Below, one piece after another: positions 46,254 to 56,700 of a stretch of 64,000 nt of DNA. The notes beneath the pieces are model-generated. The model was not told the origin of the DNA and did no database searches. It worked only from the letters and a program-made list of their open reading frames with translations. Numbering within the stretch: the stretch's first letter is position 1; each line of letters opens with the position of its first letter. The position numbers and the translations under genes were made by a program. Source of the stretch: Rhizaria sp. SCN 62-66 (Eukaryota; Rhizaria, unplaced); NCBI GenBank assembly GCA_001724265.1, contig MEDY01000053.1, positions 1 through 64,000 on the forward strand, in the 5' to 3' direction.

Positions 46254-48067
46254 ATGCGCGCTGACCGCGAAACCTCCCGCCTGCTGCGCGAGGGCAGCTC
46301 TTCGGCCGCGGCCACGTCTTCCCTGTACGACGGCGGCGACGACACGGACCACGGCGCCCACTCGGAGGCAGCCCCCATCCTAGTCAAGGCCAACAACTCC
46401 AACACCGCCATGAGCTCTGCGGACAACGCGCAGTCCTTTGGCACCGCGTCGGGGGGCTTCTACGCCCCCAGCGCGGGCTCGGGCGACTACTACGCGCTCT
46501 CGGACGCGGACGTGGACCCCGAGCACCTGCGTCAGTTCGACCTCGTCGTCTCGATGCGCCAGGTCGACGTGATCCGCGGCCCAGTCAAGGGCATCCCCGC
46601 ACTCGACCTCTTCATGTCCTGGTGCGCCTTCTGCGGCGTGCTACCCAGCGCCGCGCTCTTCCACCCCACCTCGGGCACGCTCGACCTGCGCTCGCTCATG
46701 ATCCTCTCCTACCGCGCCTTCTTGTGGCTCGCGCTCGTCTTCATGACGCTCGTCGACATCGTCCACGCCGTGTCCCGTGAGGGCCCCTCGGCCTGGACCG
46801 CCGTCTCTATTGCCGTCTTTATGTTCCTCGCCTGCGCCGCGTCCTTCGGGCTTGCGCGCGACGTGTTGCGGCGCCAGGTCATCCAGACGCGTGTGACCCA
46901 GGTGCTCACTAACTCAGGCGACCCCGAGCTCTCGCGCTCCTACCTCTCGGCGCGCTTCTACTTCTCGCTGGGCTTCGCCGTGCTCGTCACCGCGCTGGGC
47001 GTTGTCGCCGACGTGCTTGACAGCTCCGCTTTCCTCCAGGACTCGTCTTCTCCACTCTCGTTGCGTCTGGGCCCCGGCGGCATCCTGCTGTACCGCGTCG
47101 CCTCCTTCTTCGTTCAGCTGCAGGTCACGGTGGGCATCACGGTCATCTCCGCGCTGCTTAGCGTCTTCCAGGTCCGCGTGCTCTCGGCCGCGCGTGCGCT
47201 CACCGTCGAGGAGGAGACCACGTCGGTCGAGCAGGCCATTCGCCGCCTCATCGACCTCGACATTACCGTTTCGCACGCCGCGCACAAGTACGCGCGCGAC
47301 ATGGCTATCGTGCTCCTCAGCTTCATCCTCAAGTTCTTCCTATCTGCAGTCTACCAGGTTCGTCATATTACGACAATATATACCGTCTTTGCGCTTCGTA
47401 TCATGCTACTCGTGTTAAGTCGTCTTTTGGTTCAGGTTTTAGTTCCGAATCTCCATATATCTCACCACAAATCATTTTTCTCTTCTTTCCTGCTTTACTC
47501 TTCTTGCGATGCATCTTTGTCCTCCCTCAGGTGACGTCCAACTCGAAGGACCGCTTCATCGCGCGCGAGCAGTTCGGCGTCGCGGCAGCCATCGACATGG
47601 TCGTGCAGCCGGGCATCGCGGCGCTCTTCCTGCTCATCTCCATCGGCGTGCTGAACCAGGAGATCGAGTACCTGCTCAAGGTCTGCGCGCGCTTTAGGTA
47701 CGTCACGCGAAACACGCACATTTGTCATCGGTGAGATACTGTATAGCTGCATATCAATGCTGGCTTTCGAGTTTCACTTTGTATTACGCTGTTTTATAAT
47801 TGCCCTATATCACAGAACATTCGATATCTCACAATACCCCCATAACCGCTTTCTGTCTCTTTGCCCTTGTACAGTTTGCGCCAGCGGTCGAAGCCGCAGC
47901 ACGACAAGAAGCTGGTTAAGGAGCTGCAGACGTACTCGAAGAACGGTGATTTCGATTTCCGCCTCTACGGCTTCGCGGTGACGCTGTCGACGGTGTGGAA
48001 GCTCGTCGCCGTGTCCGTGTCGACATACATCCTCCTGCTCCGCTTTAAGCGCTGGGGCATCATCTAA
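46254..48067 (+). CDS. Seven-helix membrane protein resembling gustatory receptor-like (GRL) proteins
   Basis: Exons 46254-47357, 47531-47697 and 47875-48067 (donors GTTCGT and GTACGT) give 487 residues. An N-terminal acidic, Ser-rich part of about 110 residues has no signal peptide. FCGVLP (residues 126-131) sits in a short amphipathic stretch before the first helix, as in insect Gr/Or proteins. Helices lie at about 147-171, 181-201, 234-254, 276-306, 349-368, 390-410 and 455-481. A long helical charged loop (311-346) precedes helix 5 and a loop of about 45 residues precedes helix 7. Helix 7 begins RLYGFAV and ends TYILLLRF (474-481), close to the insect-receptor signature TYhhhhhQF. Insect receptors form tetrameric ligand-gated cation channels; related GRL/DUF3537 proteins are scattered in other eukaryotes. 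The fit is in topology and end motif, so function is a proposal. Confidence 0.6.
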
Positions 48068-48496
48068 GCATCCGCGACGCTTCACTGCGCTTAATGGGCT
48101 ACAAAGCAAGCAAGCGACTGCACGTGCTCATTGCGAGCTGTAGTTGTTGTGACAGGTGGGGTGTGTACGAGTAATACCTAGGAGTAATAAGAACAAATTA
48201 TGATTTATTGACTATTTTAATACAGAATGATATGAGTAATGAAAACAAGAAGCGAAATTGGAGCCTTGTCACTGACACTGAACTAGGAGAAGAAGAAAAA
48301 CGATGTGTATTAATCAACACATCGTTGTCTGGGTCAAGATATTCGCGTCATTGTTGCTTCTCCCTAGATGCATAATTGCATTATATTATTGTCAACTTAC
48401 ATGGAACATATTGTATTGGCTACTTAATTTTCTGACATGAGACTAACTATGATAAACTCATCGAGATATTTGTGTCATTGTTTCTTCTCAACAGCG
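48068..48496. promoter_or_regulatory. Spacer and leader of the DEAH-like gene
   Basis: AT-rich; it contains a perfect stem-loop at 48299-48326. Immediately before 48497 stands TTTCTTCTCAACAG, a good 3' splice site, so a 5' UTR intron ending at 48494 is likely. An in-frame upstream ATG at 48437 lies in AT-rich DNA and would add 20 residues if used. Confidence 0.45.
48299..48326. repeat. Perfect 10-bp inverted repeat with 8-base loop
   Basis: AACGATGTGT and ACACATCGTT are exact reverse complements around the loop ATTAATCA. It lies 230 bases after the receptor-like gene's stop and 200 bases before the next start. It could be a transcript hairpin or a palindromic protein-binding site. Confidence 0.9.
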
Positions 48497-51400
48497 ATGT
48501 GGCGGCAGCGTGTTTTGGCTGCCCAATCGCAGCCCACCGCTCTTTCCACAACTTCCCCGCCCACCCCGGCGTCTCCCACAGTCGCCCCCGCATTGTCAGC
48601 TCTTGCCCCTGCGCGCCACATAGAGCCCGCAGTTGACCGTGATACCGCGTCAACCTGGGGAGACGAAGACGAGCTATCACAACTTCAAGCCTCGACAATA
48701 TCTGCTTCCGCGGCTCATGTCGCTGCTGCTGTTAGCTCTGCAGACATGAGTGCATCGCAGCAACAGCGCAAGCGACGCGGCAGCGCCAAGCTTGCGGCGC
48801 CCGCGCTCCAGCCGACCTCTGAGGCGTCCCTCCGCAGCGAAAGCGCCGCCACCGCATGGCTCTCGTTTACCCCCCACCCGGTGTTTCCCGCCAAACTCGT
48901 GCGCCTCTCCTCCCTCTTCCCCCCGCCGCTCACCGCAGCGACGCCGCGATCCCCGGCCGACGCGGCGCAGGGCAGGGCGACGGTGGCGCTGCTGCCGCAG
49001 CCGCTGTCCGCGCCCGCGCTCGCAAGCGCCGCGCTGGTCGCGCTGGCCGACGGTCGTTCGCGTCCTCTTCCCGTCCCTCGGTCAAGCGCTCTCCAAGGCC
49101 AGGCCGCCGCAGGTGCCGCTGGCGGCGCGCGCGCTGCGTCGGCCGTGGCGTCGCTGGCGCTGGCGCCGCGGTTCGCGGCCGCGCCGCTGCTGCTCGTCGA
49201 CGGCGACCGCGGCCGCCGCGCCGCCGCCGCGGCCCGCCTGCGGGTGCTGCTGCCGACGGCCGTCGTCGCGACGACGGCCAGAGCGGCGGCCGGGCAGGCA
49301 GCGCCGCCGCATGCTGCTGCGAGCAACGCTGTTGTAGAGTCTGACGACGACGGCGACGGCGACGGCGACGGCGATACCGACTCGAGCGGCGCTACCGATT
49401 CGAGCGGCGTTAGCGCAAGTGGTGCCTGCGCAGCCACGATCGCGCCGCCGCCGCCGCTCGTGCTGCTGCTGTCTGCGCGCGCCGCGCTTGCGTTCGTGCG
49501 GCGGCAGCGGCGCGTCCCCGGCAACGCGCCCACCGTCATCCTCGCCCCGGCGACCGCGTGCTCAATCCCACGGTCACAGTCGCTCTCTGCGGAGGACACG
49601 GCAAGGGTGCTGTTGCAGCTGCTCTGCGCGCTGCCACGGAGGCACAGGCCTGCGGTGCTGGCGCTGGCGGAGACTGAGGCAGAGGCGGCGGTCACAGCTG
49701 CGGCGGCGAATGCTGCTGTCACCGCTGTTTCAACTATTCCACAGCCAAAGCCAACGTCCAGCTCTAAGTCGAAGCAGCTGCAGGTTTCCCCGAATGTATG
49801 CACTCTTGGTGTGAGGGTTGTGGAGTGGGATTGCACTTATAACCCGCCTTTTACACGCGTATTCTCTGCTACAGACGATCACGAGCAGCTATCACATGAC
49901 TCTGACCAGCAACTCATGGGTTTGGCGACTCTAACACTCCAGTCCTCTGTGGCAAAGTCATCCGCCCCCGCTGCTTCTGTCGCGGAGACGGTGGCCGAGG
50001 CAGTGCTCTCGCTGCTGGTCGGCGACAGCGACGCTACCGTCGACGCGGCCGTGGCTGCCGCGAAGCAGCGGGACGCCGCGGCTGTGCGCGCGCGCTGGGC
50101 CCGGACGCAGGCTCTGCGGGCCGCGGCTGCCGTCAACACGAACAAGACGGACATCGACGCGAGCAGCGGTGAGAGCAGCGATGTTGATGTCATTGAGAGC
50201 GGCGACGACAACGCCGAGAGTGCAAGCGACAGCGACGTGATCACGCTGTCCGACAGCGACGACGACAATACTCACATCGCGACTAAGAAGAACACGAACG
50301 CAAACGCTCTCTTGATGCGCGACCACGATAGCGGTAGCGACAGCGACGCGACTCCGCGGAGCAAGGCGTTGACGCAAGCTCTGCCGCGCCCGCCTCTTCC
50401 CCCGCATGCCTTGACGGCCGCCGCAGCGACCGCGGTAGCGTCTCTCTCAGTCACGCACAGACCCGCAACCGCGCTGACTGCGGCGGCCGTGGCGGCGGTG
50501 CTCGCGACCAGGGACGCGCGCGCGCTCGTCACTACAGTCACCGCGCTGCCGAAACCGGCTCCGGTCTTTGCCACCGCTGCCGCCGCCGCCGCGCAGTCCG
50601 CGGCGCAGTGCGGGGATGTCGCGGTGTACTTGCCCGACGCCGCCGCGGCGCGGCTGTGCGCGCGCTTGCTCTCGGTGGCCGCCGCTGACTGGCCCCCCGG
50701 CCCCGCGCCCGCGCCCGCGGTGCTGCTGCTGCAGCCCGGGGACGCTGCCGCCGCGGTCGCCGCCGAGGCCGACGCGGCGGACACGGCGGCCGCGGCCGCG
50801 CACGCGCGCCGCCGCCGCGAGCGCAGTCGCGCGGAAGGCCGCAGTCTTAGCAGTCTCGATGCAGAGCCCACGGAGTCCTCCGCGGACGCAGACCGGCCGT
50901 GGCGGCGACCTCGGCGCGTGTTCGTGACTGGCGCGCCGCTGGCGGCCTTGAGCGGCGTGCCGGCCGTGCGCGTCGCGGTCGACGCAGCGCGCGTGGCCCT
51001 GCCGTGGGCCTTTTTTCTGCCGCCGCACTCGACAGCGACTGCTGCAGTCACTGCTGCTGCTTCCGTCGCTGCTGTTGTCGCGGCCGCGCAGCGGTGGGCC
51101 ACCGCGGCGGGCGCGAGTGTCGCGCTCGAGACGGCGACGCCGCGGTGGCTGTCGCATCGCCGCGCCCAGCTCGTCGCGGCCGGCCCCGCCGCTGCGCCTG
51201 TGTTGCACCTGGGCGCCAACGATACCCAAGGGGACGACAGTGAAACCGCGAATGGCGGCGGCAGTGGCGGCGAGTACGGCGTGTACATCACACTCGGCAG
51301 TGCCCTTGCGCCGCGCAGTGCACGTGACAACGAGCTTGGCAGTGATGCGTTTACTCTCAGTGACTGCGAGCGTGGATTGATGTCGCCGGCACTCGCTCTT

Positions 51401-53443
51401 GCTGCCTTGGCGTCGCCGCCGCACCTGCTGCCAACCACAAACGCGTTTGCGCGCGCTCGCGCTCTCGCTACACTGGCCTCATTGCAACTGCTTACACCGA
51501 CCTCAGGTAACAACAGTCACAGTCTGAATCTGTCCGCGAGCGCCGCTTCGATGGAGACTCCTGCCATCTCACTGCTGGGCTCGCTTGTCGCCGCACTGAG
51601 CCCGCCGCTGCCACCGTTTTTAGCGCGTGGTCTCTTGCTTGCGCTCCGTGCCGGCTGCGCTGCCACATTCGCCGCGCTTGCTGCCGTCATCTCAGTCTCT
51701 CTCGAAGCATCCGCTGTTAATGACAGCAACGAAAGCAATAACGATGACAGTGATGCAAGCGTGAAACATGATGACTCTCTGACTGGAGTCGACCCGCTGC
51801 GTGTGTTCTCGCCCCGCCGCGCCGCCGCCGCCCGCACGCGCGCGTTTGCAACCACCCGCGGCCGCTCCGCGCTGCGCGGGGTGCGCCAGGGCCGCCGCGC
51901 GGCGGGCGACGCGGTGCGCGCGCTCTCGCTCGCGGGCAGCTTCGCCAACGACAGCGCGGCTGCGAACGCCGCCGTGGTCGCCGTGGCGGCTGCGACGACT
52001 GCTGCGACGTCGAACAGCGCAGGCGGCCTGAGCAACAGCGGTAGCAGCGGCAACGGCGGCGGGGCGTTTGTTGCGACTGGAGACGTTGGCGCTTTGTGGG
52101 GCGGTGACATCACAGCTTTGTGCGCTGTCATGGCCGAGGCACAGCGGCAACGGCAGTTGGCGACTGACCCACGCCACATCAGTTCGAAGAGCAGCAACGA
52201 CTCTCGTACTAGTAGCAAGCGAGGGCGCTTTGACGTGCGACACGAGCGTGACAGTGAAAGCGACCGCAGTGCGAGTGATGACCACGGCGGCAGCGACGAC
52301 GACGTTTACATCGGCGCCCGCCCTCTCGCCAGCCCCATAGCTGCGACCGGGGCAAAGTCATCGAAAGCACGGAAATCAGGGAAATCTGTCTCCGCAGTGG
52401 ATCCAACTGACGACAGTGCAGCTGTTGCCAAGTGGGCCCGCGGGGCTGGCCTGAACGCGCCCACGGTCACTGCGGCGCTGCGGCGGCTTGACTTCCTGCA
52501 GACCCGCCTCGCCCGTCTCGCACCGCTCACGCTGGACGCTCTGCGCCAAGCCGAGGTCGACGCCGCGCTGTCTGCCTCGACTGCCGCGACGACCGCAACT
52601 GCAGTAGTCGCAGACACGACCGCTGCGACCGCGGCAGCAGCTGCGCTGTTCGACGCCGCGTCGGCGCGCGTCCCCGGGCTGCGCGCAGCGCACGCGGCCC
52701 CGCACGCGCTGCGCGCCGCCGCGGACGAGTGCGGCACCGCCGAGGCCCGCGCCCGCGCCGCGCTGTGTCTGCTGGCGGGCGGTGCGGCGGCCGCCGCGGC
52801 GGCGTACGTCGGCGTCCGCGTGCGCGCGGCGACAGGCACCGCGGGCCACGCGTGGGCCCCGCTGGCTGCCGGCGGCGCCGATGCGGGCGTCGTGCTATTT
52901 GCCGACGACGAGAGCGCGCTGACAGCTGCGATCCCAGAGACTAACGCCCCCGCAGCAGCAGGGACAGGGGCCGTGACTTCTGCAGTGCCTCTTGTTGTGG
53001 CTTTCCTCGCTGTTGAGATGGACCCTGCATCACTCTCAGAAGTATCACAGTCACAACGACGTTCGCAGTCTCACACTGCTCAGGGCGTGATGCGCGGCGT
53101 GTTTCCCGTCGCAGACCCTGCGCTGTTGCCCGCGCTTGCCCCGCACGTGTTCACATCTCCATCGTACTCTACAGCAGCAGCTGCCGCAACAGCAGCGGGG
53201 ACCCGCAACGGTAGCAGCTCAACCAGTCAAACTGCGAGTGTCAACGACGGCGGGCTCGAACAAGTGCTCGACGCTGCTGTCGCCCGCGTCATTGCGCGCG
53301 AGACGGGCGCTGCGCTGCCTGATGCGGTTGAGGCGGAGGCTGCTGCGGATGCGGACCGGTACGACATCAGGCGCGGGGTGGGGCGCGAGCGCGTGATTCA
53401 GTCAGGGCCTGAGAAAGGAAAAATCCTGCGTGACGTATTTTAA
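48497..53443 (+). CDS. Degenerate DEAH-box helicase-like protein
   Basis: A single-exon gene of 1648 codons from this ATG, rich in Ala with acidic Ser/Asp inserts. The blocks run in DEAH-helicase order: LLLVDGDRGRRAAA (about 230; where GETGSGKT is expected), VATTARAAA (motif Ia), TVILAPATACSIPRS (about 347; where the DEAH motif is expected), VLALAETEAEA (SAT motif), GDVAVYLPDAAAARL (about 706; GDILVFLTG), RVFVTGAPLAALSGVPAVRVAVDAA (ATNIAETSLTI..V.YVID, about 807), SHRRAQLVAAGP (QRAGRAGR), then winged-helix-like SPALALAALASPPHLL and ratchet-like PPFLARGLLLALRAGC..TFAALAAVISV. The Walker A Lys, DEAH acids and arginine fingers are all absent. Such a protein could bind RNA or helicase partners without ATP-driven unwinding. 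The C-terminus (GVGRERVIQSGPEKGKILRDVF) is not Ala-rich and looks conserved. Which DHX family it came from is not clear. Confidence 0.6.
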   Translation: MWRQRVLAAQSQPTALSTTSPPTPASPTVAPALSALAPARHIEPAVDRDTASTWGDEDELSQLQASTISASAAHVAAAVSSADMSASQQQRKRRGSAKLAAPALQPTSEASLRSESAATAWLSFTPHPVFPAKLVRLSSLFPPPLTAATPRSPADAAQGRATVALLPQPLSAPALASAALVALADGRSRPLPVPRSSALQGQAAAGAAGGARAASAVASLALAPRFAAAPLLLVDGDRGRRAAAAARLRVLLPTAVVATTARAAAGQAAPPHAAASNAVVESDDDGDGDGDGDTDSSGATDSSGVSASGACAATIAPPPPLVLLLSARAALAFVRRQRRVPGNAPTVILAPATACSIPRSQSLSAEDTARVLLQLLCALPRRHRPAVLALAETEAEAAVTAAAANAAVTAVSTIPQPKPTSSSKSKQLQVSPNVCTLGVRVVEWDCTYNPPFTRVFSATDDHEQLSHDSDQQLMGLATLTLQSSVAKSSAPAASVAETVAEAVLSLLVGDSDATVDAAVAAAKQRDAAAVRARWARTQALRAAAAVNTNKTDIDASSGESSDVDVIESGDDNAESASDSDVITLSDSDDDNTHIATKKNTNANALLMRDHDSGSDSDATPRSKALTQALPRPPLPPHALTAAAATAVASLSVTHRPATALTAAAVAAVLATRDARALVTTVTALPKPAPVFATAAAAAAQSAAQCGDVAVYLPDAAAARLCARLLSVAAADWPPGPAPAPAVLLLQPGDAAAAVAAEADAADTAAAAAHARRRRERSRAEGRSLSSLDAEPTESSADADRPWRRPRRVFVTGAPLAALSGVPAVRVAVDAARVALPWAFFLPPHSTATAAVTAAASVAAVVAAAQRWATAAGASVALETATPRWLSHRRAQLVAAGPAAAPVLHLGANDTQGDDSETANGGGSGGEYGVYITLGSALAPRSARDNELGSDAFTLSDCERGLMSPALALAALASPPHLLPTTNAFARARALATLASLQLLTPTSGNNSHSLNLSASAASMETPAISLLGSLVAALSPPLPPFLARGLLLALRAGCAATFAALAAVISVSLEASAVNDSNESNNDDSDASVKHDDSLTGVDPLRVFSPRRAAAARTRAFATTRGRSALRGVRQGRRAAGDAVRALSLAGSFANDSAAANAAVVAVAAATTAATSNSAGGLSNSGSSGNGGGAFVATGDVGALWGGDITALCAVMAEAQRQRQLATDPRHISSKSSNDSRTSSKRGRFDVRHERDSESDRSASDDHGGSDDDVYIGARPLASPIAATGAKSSKARKSGKSVSAVDPTDDSAAVAKWARGAGLNAPTVTAALRRLDFLQTRLARLAPLTLDALRQAEVDAALSASTAATTATAVVADTTAATAAAAALFDAASARVPGLRAAHAAPHALRAAADECGTAEARARAALCLLAGGAAAAAAAYVGVRVRAATGTAGHAWAPLAAGGADAGVVLFADDESALTAAIPETNAPAAAGTGAVTSAVPLVVAFLAVEMDPASLSEVSQSQRRSQSHTAQGVMRGVFPVADPALLPALAPHVFTSPSYSTAAAAATAAGTRNGSSSTSQTASVNDGGLEQVLDAAVARVIARETGAALPDAVEAEAAADADRYDIRRGVGRERVIQSGPEKGKILRDVF

Positions 53444-53510
53444 CAAAGGAGTGTCCATTTGTTCTTTAGTTTAAGGTATATAGTTTCTCAATGTTTATTT
53501 AGGTAATACG

Positions 53511-53516
53511 AATAAA
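53511..53516 (+). terminator. Polyadenylation signal AATAAA of the DEAH-like gene
   Basis: An exact AATAAA lies 68 bases after the stop codon, in the 258-base convergent spacer 53444-53701, which contains no gene. Confidence 0.55.
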
Positions 53517-53701
53517 ATATCGTTTATTTTTATGTAGATACATGAATTGGCAATCATTTTGGCCATCATTTTGCAAGAAGAGTTCCAAGCATCCAATCAC
53601 TCACCAAGAGCTCACCAATCGAAGCTTCCGAAGTTCTTCCAAACAACAATAGTCATAACAACACCTCCCCAGCGGTCTCAACACCGCGCTCAGACTCATT
53701 C

Positions 53702-56700
53702 TCAGTCCTCGTAGTCGTCGAGGTCCTCCTCGCCGCCCGCGTCCTCTTCGCCGCGCAGATCGTCCATGGCGCGCGCGAGCTTCGCAAAGGCCTTGTCGAG
53801 CTTGCGCAGCGACTTGACACGCTGCCGCACGCCCTTGCGCAGTCGCTTAAACGCGCGCTTGCACTCGCGGTAGTCGCCGTCACTGGCCGCCGCGAGCGCG
53901 CACCGGTGGCGCGGCGAGAAGGCCCGCACCGGCGCCGCGAAGGGCGTCCACGACGACGCGTACGCGCGCTGGAGTTTCGCGGCGATCGCCCCAGCGTGCG
54001 AGGCCAGCTGAGAGGCGGCTGCGTCCACCACAGCGGCCTCGTACACGCGCGGGGACAGCGCCGCGGTCGTCGCGGAGGCGATGCGGTCGCGCTGCATCGC
54101 TTCAGTCGCGCGTTCAAGCAGCAGCGACACGGGAGCGGAGTCGTTGCCGTCGGCGAGCGCGAAAGCAGGGGGAGGCGTGCCCGCCGTGGCGAGGTCCGCG
54201 GGCAGCGGGGCCGTGTAGTCGCCGAGCAGCGCGGCGGCGTAGCGCGCGATGCTGGGGCAGGAGGCGTCGGGGAGCCCCGTCTGCTGCGCGAAGGAAAAGG
54301 TGCGCACCCACATGCTCTCGCGGTTCGCGGTGAGCTGTCCGCTGCCACCGCCGTGAGACGAGGAGGCGGTGACGCCGGCGCTGGAGCCCAGGGAGTAGGA
54401 AGGTGACGCCGCGGACGCGGACGGGGACATGAGCGCCGCCTCGGCCTCGGCGGCGGCAAACACGGTGGCCGCTGAGGCCTGCTCGCTCGACAGCGGCAGC
54501 GCCCAGTCCTCCCAGTCCCGCAGCACCAGCCGCACGGGCTTGCCACTACCGCCGCCGCCGCCGAGGCTGCCGGAGCCAATAAGCAAGCCCGGCGTGGCGG
54601 CGCCCAGCGCGGAGCGGCCCGCGAGCAGGATGCTGGCGGCGGACCCGGTGCCCCGGTGCGGCGCGGGCGCGAAGTCGAGCCGGCGCACGGCCAGGCCGCC
54701 GCCCTTGCGCGGAGAGCCGCCCGCGGCGACGAGCGCGCACACGGGCACCGTCGTGCCCGCCGCGGCCGCGTTGGTGCCTGCCGGGTCGTGCGACGCGAAG
54801 GGCCGCAGCGTGACGGGGACGGCGCGGACCTCGTTGCGGGACAGGTCGCCGTAGAGCGAGGCCAGCGTGATGTCCGCGTAGCGCGCGAGCACGGAGAAGA
54901 GGTGCTGCTCCTGCAGCGGGTCCATGCCCGACTTGGCGCCCGGCGGCACGTGCGACATGAAGATCACGTCGGTGCCCGCGGCGCGCGCGGCGGCGAACTC
55001 CTTCTCGAGCCACTGCCACTGCAACGACATGGCGCGCAGCGCGGCCTTGCGCGCGGCGATAAGGCGCTGCTGCTCGGGGGTGGGGCCGCGGCGCGCCTCG
55101 GCCGGCAGCGGCTCCAGCGCGTCGGCGCCGTAGACGGAGGCGTAGTAGGCCTCGGCGGCCGCGGACGAAGCCGGCTCGGCGTCGGTGAAGGGCGCTGGCA
55201 CGAAGGGCGAAGCGAGCTCGTCGTAGGCGTCCGGCTGGAACAGCATCGTGTTGGCCACAATCACGCGCACGGCCACGCGCGGCGCCGCGTTGCTTTCGCT
55301 CCCCGCAGAGTCACTGTTTCCGTCGTTGGCGGAGTTGAGGTTGGACGTAGGGAGCATGACGGTGACGGCGTGGTAGCCGCCGCGCTCAAAGGCGTCCCTC
55401 TGCGGCGACGTCAGGTCCGTCACCGGCGCCGTCGCACCCCTGCGCGCGCGCGCCGCGGCCACGGCGGCCGAGGTCGAGGTGAGCATGCGCGCGCGGCCGT
55501 CGGGCCCCTTGGAGCCGACGTCGACCTCGAAGTCGAAGAGCGGGGCCAGGTCGCGCCACAGACGCGCGTGCTCGTCCGCGCTGGGCCGGTCCGGCGGCGA
55601 GTAGTCGTGGTTCCCGGGCGCAAAGACGATCGCGGCCGCCGGGAACGCGGCGCGCAGCTCGGCGGCCGCCTGGCGCTGCACGGCGGCGCGGATCGCGGGG
55701 CACGCGACGCCGTGCGCGACGACGTCGCCCGTCAGCAGCACCAGCGCGGGCGCGGCGTCGGCGGCGCGGATGCGGTGCAGCTGCGCCTGCAGCCCCGCCA
55801 GGGGCGCGTCGCAGCCCGGCACGCCCAGCGCGTGCTCGGGGCCCAGCGAGGCCGCAGCCACGGGCAGCGAGCGGTTGCCCACAAAGGAAAAGAGCGGGTG
55901 CGGCAGAATCGTGTTGGCGTGCCCACGCGGGCCAGCGACGCCCGCGGCGGCGGCCTGCGCGGTGGCGGCGGCGCACAGCGCGGCGTCGTCCTCGGCGTCG
56001 GCGGGCGAGTCGTGCGAGCGGCACAGGCGGCGCGCCGAGTCGAGCGTGCCGCTGAAGTAGGGCTCCACGTGCAGGTCAGAGATGTGCCACACGCCGCCGC
56101 TAAACGGGGCGCGGTTCGCAGCGCCCGCATTGCTGTTGTGGGACGACTCGAGGAGAGACGCGGACGCCTTGGCGGCTTCAGCAGCAGCAGCAGCAGCAGC
56201 AGCAGCTGCGGCTGCTGCGGCGGCAGCCTTGGCCTTGGCCTCAGCATCGGCCTTAGCCTTAGCCGCTTTGGCAGCTCTCTCAGCGGTGCGCTTGCGGTCG
56301 GCCTCAAGCTGGAGCTCCGAGGGCATCATAGTAAAGCCGCCCGAGTGCGCGGGCGCCGGCAGCAGCGTTCCGTCCTCACTCTCAGCAGGCTCCGTCGCAG
56401 TCGTCTCATCGCTGCCGCCAGCAGCGGACTCCGAGCCAGAGTCACTGGAGCTAGAGCTAGTGCCAGAGCCTGTGCCTGCGGCGTCGGTGGACGACTTGGA
56501 AGTGCCGAATGCGGCGTCAACGAGGGAGGCGATTGTGCTACCGGGAGTGTAGAGCTTGACTGACACAGTCTCAGTCTCGTGCGCAGGCTCGGCAGTGGCG
56601 GCAGTGCCAGCGTTCGAGTCCGAGTCAGAAGCGGTCTGCTTTGCATCAGTCGCCGCGGCCGCTGCAGTATCAGCGGCGGGTGTTGCGGGGGCGTGCGGGT

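Noticed and set aside
54656-56563. 635-codon plus-strand frame opposite the phosphoesterase
   Set aside because: The minus strand holds DLH, GNHD and SHVPPG motifs; the plus frame has only Arg/Gly repeats.
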